DNA of 64,000 bases. Source: Roseomonas sp. E05. GTDB taxonomy: Bacteria; Pseudomonadota; Alphaproteobacteria; Acetobacterales; Acetobacteraceae. Each line of letters begins with the position of its first letter. The first letter of the stretch is position 1. The notes beneath the pieces were generated by a model. It worked only from the letters and a program-made list of their open reading frames with translations, had not been told where the DNA came from and searched no databases. The stretch covers positions 124,001 through 188,000 of the forward strand of contig NZ_JASIRT010000003.1 of the NCBI RefSeq assembly GCF_030063475.1, read 5' to 3'. Both the position numbers and the translations under genes were made by a program. This document shows positions 12,384-20,798 of this stretch, one piece after another.

Positions 12384-12833
12384 ATGGTCACCACGGTCGG
12401 CACCGAAAGCACTTTTCCGAAGCTGGTCCGCAACCTGCTCCTGCTGGAGCACGACGCGATCGCGGCCTATGAGCAGACCATCGAGCGGCTGGAGAACCCG
12501 GCCTACAAGCAGCAGATCGCCGCGTTCAAGAGCGATCATGACCGCCATGTGACGGAGTTGACGCGCCTGGCCGACAGCCTCGGCACGGACGCGCCGACAG
12601 AAGGCGATGCCAAGCAGATGCTGACCACCGGCAAGGTTGCGCTCGCCAGCATCATGGGCGATGCCGCCATCCTCCGCGCCATGAAGTCGAACGAGGAAGA
12701 CACCGTCTCGGCCTATGAACGCGCCTGCGAGCATACCGAGGTGCCGGCGGAAGCGCGCCGCATCTTTGAGCAGGCGGCGCAGGACGAGCGCCGCCACCGC
12801 AGCTGGATGCAGGAAACCTCCGGCATGGCCTGA
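12384..12833 (+). CDS. DUF2383-type ferritin-like protein
   Basis: The 149-residue protein has an all-helical ferritin-like fold with LLLLEHDAIAAYEQTIERL, FKSDHDRHVTEL, SNEEDTVSAYERACEH and AAQDERRHRSWMQ. The repeated Glu and His residues could bind a di-metal centre. Its function is unknown; relatives are often found with stress proteins. The ATG at 12384 follows AAGGAGAGAAG, and the longer in-frame opening upstream is a Pro/Arg-rich stretch unlikely to be coding. It is probably co-transcribed with the Mn catalase, 101 bases upstream. Confidence 0.85.
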   Translation: MVTTVGTESTFPKLVRNLLLLEHDAIAAYEQTIERLENPAYKQQIAAFKSDHDRHVTELTRLADSLGTDAPTEGDAKQMLTTGKVALASIMGDAAILRAMKSNEEDTVSAYERACEHTEVPAEARRIFEQAAQDERRHRSWMQETSGMA

Positions 12834-13058
12834 GGCCCGCCGCGGGGCGCCTTACCGGCGCATCCCGGTCTATGGCTGCCGTCTCCGTGCTGCCGGCGCG
12901 GCGCGGAGCAGGGATCTGGCCGGAGCCGGCCGACAGGCTTCCGCTCCGGCGGAAGGATGGGTTCACGCAGACGCGTATTGCGATCCAGGTGGGGAAAATG
13001 GTCTGCTGGGGTCGGCACATCTTCGGCCGCCCCGGCCGTCTGTCCCTGGAGGGAGCCG

Positions 13059-13277
13059 ATGCCCCTTGCCTGGATTGCGAAACCGGCCGACCTGACCCTT
13101 TGCCTCAGTGGTTATCCTGTCCGGATCCGGCTGCACACCGGGCGGGAACATCCCTATACGCTGGAAGTGGATGGGAAGCCGCCGCGCGTCTATTCGTCGC
13201 TTACCCGTGCGAAAGCGGATGCGGTCCGCAGTGCCCGGGAATGGGAGGCGGAGATGGCGCGCATCCTCGCCGACTGA
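13059..13277 (+). CDS. Small hypothetical protein
   Basis: This is a 72-codon frame starting MPLAWIAKPADLTLCL, with a strong GGAGGGA site about 6 bases before the ATG. The body reads like a small beta-rich domain followed by a helix ending EWEAEMARILAD. I do not recognise the family. Codon third positions look coding. It ends 15 bases before the convergent sensor kinase stop. The gap before it (12834-13058) shows no other gene. Confidence 0.5.
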   Translation: MPLAWIAKPADLTLCLSGYPVRIRLHTGREHPYTLEVDGKPPRVYSSLTRAKADAVRSAREWEAEMARILAD

Positions 13278-13292
13278 GCTTCGCGTGCCGCC

Positions 13293-15518
13293 TCACGCGC
13301 CAGAGGAGCCGCGCGAGACCGCCGGGGGTGCCGTGTGCCCGGCATGCAGCAGGGTGGCGATCCGGTCGGTGAGTTCCTCAGGCGTGACCGGCTTGCGCAG
13401 GAGCAGCAACGGCCCTTGTCCGGCGGCCTCGGCGAACCGTCCGGCGTTCACGTCGCCTGCATAGCCGGTGACCAGCAGCGCCGGCAGGCCCGGCCGGCTT
13501 CGCCGCGCCCGCCGCAGCAGTTCCAGCCCGTCCATGCCCGGCATCGCCAGGTCGCTCACCAGGACATCGAAGGCGGCTGGGCCGGCAAGCAGCGCCAGCG
13601 CGGCGTGGCCGTTCTCCGCCTCTTCGACCGCATGCCCACGGTCACGCAGATTCGCCGCCAGGACCGAGCGCACCTGCGGTGCGTCGTCCACGAGGAGGAT
13701 GCGCCCGGCGCGATGGGGCGCGGCGGCGCTGGGGGCGGGCTGCGGCCCGGTGGCGTTGTCCTCGGCCCGGGGCAGCCAGAGCAGCACGGTGGTGCCACGG
13801 CCGGGTTGGCTGCGGATGCGCAGGGCGCCGCCCGACTGCTCGGCGAAGCCCTTGGCCATGGCGAGACCCAGCCCGGTGCCCTTGCCCTTCGGCTTGGTGG
13901 TGAAGAACGGCTCGGCGGCACGCGCCAGCACCGCCGGGTCCATGCCGGTGCCGGTATCCGTGACGCCCAGGCGGAGATAGGTGCCAGCTGCCAGGCCACG
14001 GTTGCTTTCGTCACCGGCCGGAACCTCCTCGACGGCCGCTGACAGCGTCAACATGCCACCGCCGCGGAGCGCCATCGCGTCGCGGCCGTTGATGGCAAGG
14101 TTCACCAGCACGGTTTCGAGCTGGCCGCGATCGGCCAGCAGTCGGGGCAGCGCCGGGGGCGCCTCGATCCGAACCTGGGTGTTGGCGCCGAGCGTATAGG
14201 TGAGCACCTCGCGCAGGCTGGCGAACAGTGCGCCTACATCCACCGCCTCGGCCCGCAGCTCGCCGCGTCGGGCAAAGGCGAGCAGCCGGCGGGTGACCGA
14301 GGCGCCGCGCTCGGCGGCCTCCACCACGATGCCGGCCATGCGCTGCACCGCCTTGGCGTCCTCCGCGCGGCGCTGGATGGCCTTGGCGCCCCCGAGGACC
14401 GCCTGCAGCACGTTGTTGAAGTCATGCGCCACGCCGCCGGCCAGCCGCCCGAGGGCCTCCATGCGCTGGGACTGCGCCAGGCGCTCCAGCATGGCCTCCC
14501 GCTCGCGCCGTGCCAGTTCCAGATCCGCCTGCGTGCGCTGCCGCTCCAGCCACAGCAGGACCAGCGCCGCCAGCGCCAGCCCCAGCAGGGAGATGGCCGC
14601 AGCCGCGGCGCGGAGCGCCGGCCGCGCGAAGGCGGTCGGCGCCAGCTCCCTCTGGGCGTCCAGCGCGACGGCGACAAGGAGCGGCGCCTCCGCCAGCAGG
14701 CGGTAGCCGGCCAGCTTGGGGCGCCCGTCAAAGGCGCCTTGCTCCACCCGCAGCCGGCCGCTGTGGGAGGTGCCGAGCTGGTTGATCAGCGGCATCTCCA
14801 GCTTGATCACCTGACCCAGCGTGTGCCGCATGTCGCTGCTGCGCGCGAGAATGATGCCATCCTTGCGCAGGACGGTGGCGCTGCTGCCGGCGCCGAACTG
14901 AAGGTTGGCCAGGTCCCGCCCCAGCTCCAGCGGGTTGATGGAGACGACCGCCACGCCCGCGAAGGCCCCGCTGCTGTCGCGGAGCGGGCGGGTGAGCTGC
15001 ACGCTCCACAGGTCGGAGGCGCGGCCGATCAGCGGCGCGCTGACGAACAGGCCCTCATAGCCTTCCCGATGGATGCGGAAATGCTCACGGTCGCTGAGAT
15101 CGAGCGGCCGCCACTGTGGCAGGGAGGACCAGGTGAGCAGACCGTCCCGCCCGATGATGCCAACCTGAAGCACCCCGAAGCGGCCACGCCGGGCGACCAG
15201 GGCAAGCTGTGCCTCGATGGCCTCCGCGCCGCCGGTGTCGCTGCTCTCCAGGAGCCGTTGACGGGACTGCGCCAGGTCGTGCAGGCTTTCCACAGCCTCC
15301 AGCGTGCGCAGGAGGTTCTGCTCGATGGCCTCCGCGGCCACATCGGCACGGGCCAGCGCGGCCATCTCCGCCTGGTACTCCAGGCGCGCCGCCTGCCGCT
15401 CGGCGACGAACCAGGCGCCGCCCGAGCAGGCCACCCAAGCCGATAGCACTGCAATGGCGCGCATGCGGTGGGACAAGGCGACGGGGACCTTCCAGCCCTT
15501 TCTCTGTGGGAGCAGCAC
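13293..15518 (-). CDS. Hybrid sensor histidine kinase with receiver domain
   Basis: This 741-residue membrane kinase has a first membrane segment at about 20-40, an extracytoplasmic dCache-like sensor region to about 290, and a second membrane segment at about 297-320. A HisKA domain follows with phosphorylatable His365 in GGVAHDFNN, then an HATPase domain (GLGLAMAKGF) and a C-terminal receiver with Asp656 in SDLAMPGMDG. The HDFNN form is typical of blue-light-type and PAS hybrid kinases. The first codon is GTG, and an ATG 18 codons on is an alternative. A TATACT box lies about 40 bases upstream. No partner regulator is adjacent. Confidence 0.92.
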   Translation of the reverse strand: MLLPQRKGWKVPVALSHRMRAIAVLSAWVACSGGAWFVAERQAARLEYQAEMAALARADVAAEAIEQNLLRTLEAVESLHDLAQSRQRLLESSDTGGAEAIEAQLALVARRGRFGVLQVGIIGRDGLLTWSSLPQWRPLDLSDREHFRIHREGYEGLFVSAPLIGRASDLWSVQLTRPLRDSSGAFAGVAVVSINPLELGRDLANLQFGAGSSATVLRKDGIILARSSDMRHTLGQVIKLEMPLINQLGTSHSGRLRVEQGAFDGRPKLAGYRLLAEAPLLVAVALDAQRELAPTAFARPALRAAAAAISLLGLALAALVLLWLERQRTQADLELARREREAMLERLAQSQRMEALGRLAGGVAHDFNNVLQAVLGGAKAIQRRAEDAKAVQRMAGIVVEAAERGASVTRRLLAFARRGELRAEAVDVGALFASLREVLTYTLGANTQVRIEAPPALPRLLADRGQLETVLVNLAINGRDAMALRGGGMLTLSAAVEEVPAGDESNRGLAAGTYLRLGVTDTGTGMDPAVLARAAEPFFTTKPKGKGTGLGLAMAKGFAEQSGGALRIRSQPGRGTTVLLWLPRAEDNATGPQPAPSAAAPHRAGRILLVDDAPQVRSVLAANLRDRGHAVEEAENGHAALALLAGPAAFDVLVSDLAMPGMDGLELLRRARRSRPGLPALLVTGYAGDVNAGRFAEAAGQGPLLLLRKPVTPEELTDRIATLLHAGHTAPPAVSRGSSGA

Positions 15519-15641
15519 GGTCAGCCGATGCGTCGCCTGGGTGATGGTGGGCGGCAGTATAGGCCCGCGATGGCAGCCGGGTGTATCTGCCGGCTGGATA
15601 AAGGTGCGTAAATAGATAGAGCCGGCGGCGGGAAGCGCAAG

Positions 15642-16100
15642 CTATGGCGTCCGGGAGGCCTGCCGTTCCAGATGGGCGCGCAGCAGCGCCATGTTCCGCA
15701 GGTTGGCGCGGTAGAAGATGTCCCCCGCCCATCCCAGCACCGGCACGGCACTGATCAGGGCGTCCAGCCCCAGATGGCCGAGCATGCGCAGCAGGGTGCG
15801 GCCGGGCACGCCGATGCGCCACGCCTCCCAGAGCAGGTAGGCGGAGACGCCCTTCGAGGCCAGCAGGCCGATGCCGGGCAGCAGGTTCAGCACCGGGTCG
15901 GCCCCGAAGCGGATGCCCGTGCCGGGGATGCGCCAGCGGCTGTCGAGCAGGCGGGCGATGGCATCGAGGCGCCAGTACAGGCCGCCATCGCGGCCGCCGG
16001 GTGCGTCCGGCCGGGAGTTCGCCTGGAGGCTCCGGCCGCCGGCCTGCCGTCGGCCGCCGAATCTCGTTGCGGTTCCGTTTGTCATGGCGGGAGAACGCAT
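15642..16100 (-). CDS. DUF4112 domain protein
   Basis: The 152-residue protein has an unstructured N-terminus of about 40 residues and then the DUF4112 pattern. This includes LDAIARLLDSRWRIPGTGIR, PVLNLLPGIGLLASKG and ISAVPVLGWAGDIFYRANLRN. Two hydrophobic stretches suggest membrane association. Its function is unknown. A second ATG five codons in is equally possible. It lies 60 bases after the catabolic operon, on the same strand. Confidence 0.82.
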   Translation of the reverse strand: MRSPAMTNGTATRFGGRRQAGGRSLQANSRPDAPGGRDGGLYWRLDAIARLLDSRWRIPGTGIRFGADPVLNLLPGIGLLASKGVSAYLLWEAWRIGVPGRTLLRMLGHLGLDALISAVPVLGWAGDIFYRANLRNMALLRAHLERQASRTP

Positions 16101-16160
16101 GGCGGGGCGGAAAGTATGGCGGCTTCCCGCGGTTCCGCCGCCTGCGGGGGCAGCGGGCCG

Positions 16161-17141
16161 TTACAGGGTGCTGCCATGGAACAGCGCCTCGGGCGGGATG
16201 GCTTCGGCCGCCAGCCCGTCCTGCACGGCGTAGCGGATCATGGCGGCGATCTCGTCCCGGTTGCGGCGGAAGCCATAGGGCCAGGGGTCGCCCCCCATCG
16301 TCGCCGCCTGGGCCTCGTATTCCGCCGCGATCCAGGGCAGCGAGACGCGCAGTACATTCACCCGCGACAGCTCCTCCAGCGACATCTCCTTCGCCCGGCT
16401 GAAGGCGCGGAACAGTTCCAGCGGCAGCCAGGGATGCTCGGCGGCGACGTCCTTGCGCACCGCAAGGCAGTGCATGATCGGGAAGAAGCCGGTGGCGCGG
16501 TGATAGGCCTCCTCCTCGCGCCGGTAGTCCGGATAGAGCCGGTCCACCGGGGCGCTGCGCCCGGCAAAGCAGGAGGGCGGGCGCGGCGCGACGATGGCGT
16601 CCAGCTCGCCGGCGGCCAGCAGGCCGTTCAGCGTCTCCTGCGGCCCGATCGGGCGAACGTCCAGCTCGGCCGGCAGCTTGAGCGCCACGCGCTCGCTGCC
16701 GCCGGCCTCTTCCAGGCCGCCGGTGCGCCAGGCGATGCCGCTGGTGTCCACGCCGTAGTGCTCGCGCAACATGCCGCGCACCCAGAGGGCGGCGGTCTGC
16801 TGGTATTCCGGCAGGCCGATGCGCCGCCCGGCGAGGTCGGCGGCGCTGCGGATGCCGCGGTCCGTTCGCACATAGATCGCCGAGTGCCGGAAGGCGCGGG
16901 AGAGAAAGACCGGCACCCCGACATAAGGTGAATCGCCCCGCGCCGTGGTGACGATGTGGCTGCCCATCGAGAGTTCCGTGACCTGGAAGGCCTTGTCGCG
17001 CAGGGCGCGGCGGAAGATGTCCTCCGGCTCGCCGGGCAGGGCGAGGAACGTCACGCCGGGCACCGGCACGCGCCCGTCCAGCACCGGGCGGGTGCGGTCG
17101 GAGAGGGTGCAGGCCAGCGACAGGGTCAGCGTTTCGGTCAC
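16161..17141 (-). CDS. 4,5-dihydroxyphthalate decarboxylase-like / binding-protein-like protein
   Basis: The 326-residue protein has the family signature LSLACTLSDRTRPVLDGRV, FRRALRDKAFQVTELSMGS, YVGVPVFLSRAFRHSAIYV and IGLPEYQQTAALWVRGML. The fold is that of periplasmic binding proteins, but there is no signal peptide, as in the decarboxylase-annotated branch. The start is probably GTG at 17141, six bases after the hydroxylase stop with GGAG upstream; TTG at 17150 is an alternative. It is the last gene of a Bug-[2Fe-2S]-molybdenum hydroxylase operon and may act on the hydroxylated product. True activity is uncertain. Confidence 0.82.
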   Translation of the reverse strand: MTETLTLSLACTLSDRTRPVLDGRVPVPGVTFLALPGEPEDIFRRALRDKAFQVTELSMGSHIVTTARGDSPYVGVPVFLSRAFRHSAIYVRTDRGIRSAADLAGRRIGLPEYQQTAALWVRGMLREHYGVDTSGIAWRTGGLEEAGGSERVALKLPAELDVRPIGPQETLNGLLAAGELDAIVAPRPPSCFAGRSAPVDRLYPDYRREEEAYHRATGFFPIMHCLAVRKDVAAEHPWLPLELFRAFSRAKEMSLEELSRVNVLRVSLPWIAAEYEAQAATMGGDPWPYGFRRNRDEIAAMIRYAVQDGLAAEAIPPEALFHGSTL

Positions 17142-17146
17142 GGCGT

Positions 17147-19288
17147 TCAAAGCTCCATCGCGGCGGCGAGGTTCTCGGGGGTGAAGGGCAGGGCGCGCGG
17201 ACGGACGCCCAGCGCAGCATGGATGGCGGCGGCGATGGCGGCGATGGTCGGCCCCATGCTGCATTCGCCGGCGCCGAGCGGCGGCTCCTCGGGCCGGGAG
17301 AGCAGCCGCGCCTCGACCTGGGGCACCTCGGAGAAGCGCAGCACGGGATAGCGTTCCCAGGCATCGCTGGTGACGGTGCGGCGGTCGAAGGCCACCGCCT
17401 CCTTCAGCGCGATGGAGGTGGCCTGGATGGCGCCGCCCTCGATCTGGTTGAGCGCCCCGTCGGGGTTGATGACCTGCCCGACATCGGCGGCGATCCAGAG
17501 GCGGCGGACGCGCACCACCTCGGCCGCCTCGACCTCGGCGGCGACGGCGCACCAGGCGCCGCTGCCCTTGTAGCGGGCGGCGGCGAGGCCATGGCCGATG
17601 CCCTCGGCCTCCCCGAGGCGCGGCCAGCCGCACATGCCGGCCACCTCGCGCAGCACGGCGGCGGTGCGCGGGTCCTCCAGGTGGCGCAGGCGGAAGGCCA
17701 GCGGATCCTCCCCGAGATGCTCCGCCAGCTCGTCCATGACGGACTCGTTGGCCCAGACATTGACCAGCGCGCCCAGCCCGCGCAGGGCCGAGCTGCGCAG
17801 CGGCATCTCGGTCAGGCGGCGCAGGGTGATGTGCAGCGCCGGGATGGCATAGCCCGGCTCCGCATTGCGCTGCGCCCCGCCGCCCGCCTTCATCGGGGCA
17901 TTGACCGCGACGGGGTGCGGGAAGGGCTCCTCCAGATACTGCGCCGCCAGCAGGGTGGGCGAGGCGGCGCGGCCGGGGCGGGAGGAATGCCCGTTGCCGA
18001 TGATCTCCGAGCGCCAGTGCCGCAGCCGGCCTTCGCCATCCAGGCTGGCCTCGACGCGCACCAGCGTGGCCGGGGAATGCGGCGACCAGGCCAGCTCCTG
18101 CGCCCGGCTCCAGCGCAGCCGCACCGGGCGGCCCGGAGAGGTGCGGGCGGCGAGGGCGGCATCCAGCGCGACGTCGTCGGCGCCGTTGTGGCCGTAGCAG
18201 CCGGCGCCCTCCACATGGCGGACGGTGATGCGCTCCGGCAGCAGGCGCAGGGCCAGCGCGAGGTCGGCGCGCAGGTTGTAGACGCCCTGGCTATGGGTCC
18301 AGACCTCCAGCGCCGCCTCCGTCCAGAGCGCGACGGCGCAGGAAGGGCCGATCGAGGCATGCGCCAGGAAGGGGCGGAAGAACTGCGTGCTCACCCGATG
18401 CGCCGCCGGCGGCAGCTCCGCCTCCCGCAGGGTGACGGTGCTTTCCTCGGCGGGCGCGCCGGCCAGCCAGTCGGACAGGGCGGCCATGTCCGGCAGGCTG
18501 TCCTCCGCCTGCCACTCGGCGCGGCTCGCGAGACGGGCGGCGGCGGCATCGGCCCCGGTCTCGCTTTCCGCCAGCACGGCCAGGAAGCTGCCATCCCGCA
18601 CCACCTGCACGCCGGGCGGCAAGGCACCTTCGCGGAGGCCCAGCAGCCGGGCGCGGCGCGCCGGCGGGCGGATGACGCGCGCATGCAGCATCCCCGGCAG
18701 GCGCAGGTCGTGCAGGAAGCGCGGCGCGCCGGTCAGCTTGTCCATCAGGTCGAGGCGCGGCACCGGGCGGCCGACGACGCGGTGCGCGGCAGGCGGCTTG
18801 GGCGCGGCCTGCCCGGTGGCCTCCGCCTCCAGCAGGTCCTGCCCGGCCAGTTCCCAATAGGAGCCGAGCCGGCCCTCCGGCCCGAGGAAGTCGCCATCCT
18901 CGACGCGGATGGCCTCCAGCGGCACACCGCTTTTCTGCGCGATGACGGAGAGAAAGATGGCGCGCGCCTCGGCGCAGGCCTGGCGCAGCGCCATGCCGCA
19001 TTCCTGCACGGAGAGACTGCCTGACGTGACGCCCTCATCCGGGCTGTCCGGCGTCGCGGCCGCGCGCAGGCGGATGCGCTCCAGCGCCACGTCCAGCTCC
19101 TCGGCGGCGATCTGGGCGAGCGCGGTCAGGATGCCCTGGCCCAGCTCCACCTTGCCGGGGGTGAGCGTCACCGTGCCCTGCTCCCCGATGCGCAGCCAGC
19201 GCGAGAGCCGCGGCTGCACCGCGAGGCTGCCGGGCAGGGGGCGGCCGGCGGCGGCGCCGCCGGTGGCGAGCGAATAGGCGAGGTTCAT
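17147..19288 (-). CDS. Molybdenum hydroxylase large subunit (IorB / nicotinate dehydrogenase type)
   Basis: This is the molybdopterin-binding catalytic subunit of the xanthine dehydrogenase family, 713 residues. It shows LTPGKVELGQGILTALAQI near the start, GCYGHNGADDVALDAALA in the middle and GAGECSMGPTIAAIAAAIHA near the end. The last holds the conserved active-site Glu. With the separate small [2Fe-2S] subunit and no FAD subunit, it resembles isoquinoline 1-oxidoreductase or nicotinate dehydrogenase. Such enzymes pass electrons to a cytochrome. No signal peptide is visible. The substrate is probably an N-heterocycle or aromatic aldehyde. Confidence 0.9.
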   Translation of the reverse strand: MNLAYSLATGGAAAGRPLPGSLAVQPRLSRWLRIGEQGTVTLTPGKVELGQGILTALAQIAAEELDVALERIRLRAAATPDSPDEGVTSGSLSVQECGMALRQACAEARAIFLSVIAQKSGVPLEAIRVEDGDFLGPEGRLGSYWELAGQDLLEAEATGQAAPKPPAAHRVVGRPVPRLDLMDKLTGAPRFLHDLRLPGMLHARVIRPPARRARLLGLREGALPPGVQVVRDGSFLAVLAESETGADAAAARLASRAEWQAEDSLPDMAALSDWLAGAPAEESTVTLREAELPPAAHRVSTQFFRPFLAHASIGPSCAVALWTEAALEVWTHSQGVYNLRADLALALRLLPERITVRHVEGAGCYGHNGADDVALDAALAARTSPGRPVRLRWSRAQELAWSPHSPATLVRVEASLDGEGRLRHWRSEIIGNGHSSRPGRAASPTLLAAQYLEEPFPHPVAVNAPMKAGGGAQRNAEPGYAIPALHITLRRLTEMPLRSSALRGLGALVNVWANESVMDELAEHLGEDPLAFRLRHLEDPRTAAVLREVAGMCGWPRLGEAEGIGHGLAAARYKGSGAWCAVAAEVEAAEVVRVRRLWIAADVGQVINPDGALNQIEGGAIQATSIALKEAVAFDRRTVTSDAWERYPVLRFSEVPQVEARLLSRPEEPPLGAGECSMGPTIAAIAAAIHAALGVRPRALPFTPENLAAAMEL

Positions 19289-19758
19289 GCGGCGCGCTCC
19301 TCCGCCGCGCGCAGCACGGCACGGATGATGCGGTTCTGCGCGCCGCAGCGGCAGAAATGCGGCTCCAGCGCCGCGCGCACCGCGGCTTCGTCGGGGGTGG
19401 GGTCCGCCTCCAGCAGGGCGGCGGCGCTCACCAGGATGCCGGAGAGGCAGTAGCCGCATTGCCCCGCCTGCTCCGCGGCGAAGGCGCGCTGCAGCGGATG
19501 GGGATGTGTGGCATCCCCCAGCCCCTCGACGCTCTGCACCGCCCGGCCGGCGACGGCCTCGGCGGGCAGCGCGCAGCAGGGGCGGGACTCCCCGTCGATC
19601 CGCACATGGCAGGCGCCGCAGGCCTCCTCGCCGCAGCCGAAGCGGGGGCCGGAGAGGCCGAGCGGCCCGCGCAGCGCCTCCAGCAGGGTCATGCCCGGCA
19701 GCGCCTCCACCTGCACGGGCTGCCCGTTGAGGATGAAGCCGATCCGGGCATCGTTCAT
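19285..19758 (-). CDS. Molybdenum hydroxylase [2Fe-2S] subunit
   Basis: The 157-residue ferredoxin-type subunit has two clusters. The plant-type one is FGCGEEACGACHV with a later Cys near 62. The second is CGYCLSGILV with HFCRCGAQNRI. It carries electrons from the molybdenum site. It overlaps both neighbours by 4 bases (ATGA), so the Bug, [2Fe-2S] and large-subunit genes are translationally coupled. Confidence 0.93.
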   Translation of the reverse strand: MNDARIGFILNGQPVQVEALPGMTLLEALRGPLGLSGPRFGCGEEACGACHVRIDGESRPCCALPAEAVAGRAVQSVEGLGDATHPHPLQRAFAAEQAGQCGYCLSGILVSAAALLEADPTPDEAAVRAALEPHFCRCGAQNRIIRAVLRAAEERAA

Positions 19759-20735
19759 TGCGGCTGGATCTTCGCCAGGGTGATGTATTCGCGCTGCGTG
19801 GCGATGTCCTTCTCCAGAAAGGCGCCGAACTCCCCGACGCCCATCGGCATGGGCTGCGAGCCCTGCTGCGCCATGGCCTTCACGGTGTCGGGCGACCGCA
19901 GGACCTGGTTCACCGCCGCGTGCAGCTTCTCGACCACCGGGCGCGGCGTACCCTTAGGCGCCATCAGCCCGAGCCAGATCGAGGCCTCGTAGCCGGGCAG
20001 GCCGCTCTCGGCCACGGTCGGGACGTCCGGCAGCAGCGGGTCGCGCTGCGGGCCCGTGGTGGCCAGCGCGCGCACGCCGCCGGACTCGATCAGCGGCCGC
20101 ATGGTCGGGATGGCGTCGAACATCATCGGCACCTGGTTGCCCAGCACGGCGTTGCGCGCCTCGCCGCTGCCGCGGAAGGGGACGTGCTGCACCTCGATGC
20201 CGGCCATCGCGCAGAACACCGCGCCAGCGATGTGGTAGGGCGTGCCGGGGCCGGAGGAGGCGAAATCCAGGCCACCCGGCTTCGCCTTGGCGAGCGCGAT
20301 CAGCTCCCGCACGTTCTTCGCCGGCAGCGCGGCGCTCACCACCAGCACGTGATGGGCGATGTTGATCGCCGCCACTGGCTCCAGGTCCCGCATCAACCGG
20401 TAGGGACGGTTGGGCAGCAGCGTCTCGTTGGCCGTGTGGGTGTTGGACATCACCAGCAGCGTGTAGCCATCGGGCTCTGCCTTGGCGACGGCGTCGGTGC
20501 CGATCACCGCGCCGGCGCCCGGCCGGTTCTCGATGACGAAGGCCTGGCCCATCGCCTCGCTGAGCCGCTCGGCCAGCAGGCGGCCATAGATGTCGGCCGA
20601 GCCGCCGGCGCCGAACGGCACCACGATCCGCACCGTGCGCGAGGGCCAGCCGCCCTGCGCCCGCGCGACCGGCGGCAGCCCGGCGGCCATCAGCCCGAGG
20701 CCGGCGCCGGCGAGACCCCTTCGTGTCAGCTTCAT
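19755..20735 (-). CDS. Tripartite tricarboxylate receptor (Bug family)
   Basis: This is a periplasmic solute receptor of 326 residues. The N-terminus MKLTRRGLAGAGLGLM...ARA is a Tat-like or Sec signal. The Bug hallmarks are RIVVPFGAGGSADIYGR, VIENRPGAGAVIGTDAVAKAEPDGYTL and HVPFRGSGEARNAVLG. No TctAB membrane genes are adjacent, so it would use a distant transporter or act as a sensor. Co-transcription with the molybdenum hydroxylase suggests that it binds that enzyme's substrate, or a related carboxylate. Confidence 0.92.
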   Translation of the reverse strand: MKLTRRGLAGAGLGLMAAGLPPVARAQGGWPSRTVRIVVPFGAGGSADIYGRLLAERLSEAMGQAFVIENRPGAGAVIGTDAVAKAEPDGYTLLVMSNTHTANETLLPNRPYRLMRDLEPVAAINIAHHVLVVSAALPAKNVRELIALAKAKPGGLDFASSGPGTPYHIAGAVFCAMAGIEVQHVPFRGSGEARNAVLGNQVPMMFDAIPTMRPLIESGGVRALATTGPQRDPLLPDVPTVAESGLPGYEASIWLGLMAPKGTPRPVVEKLHAAVNQVLRSPDTVKAMAQQGSQPMPMGVGEFGAFLEKDIATQREYITLAKIQPQ

Positions 20736-20798
20736 CGTGTTGATCCTCCCCCTGGGTTATTCATTCTTGCCGGTCTGACGCGATCGGCCGGCGATGGC

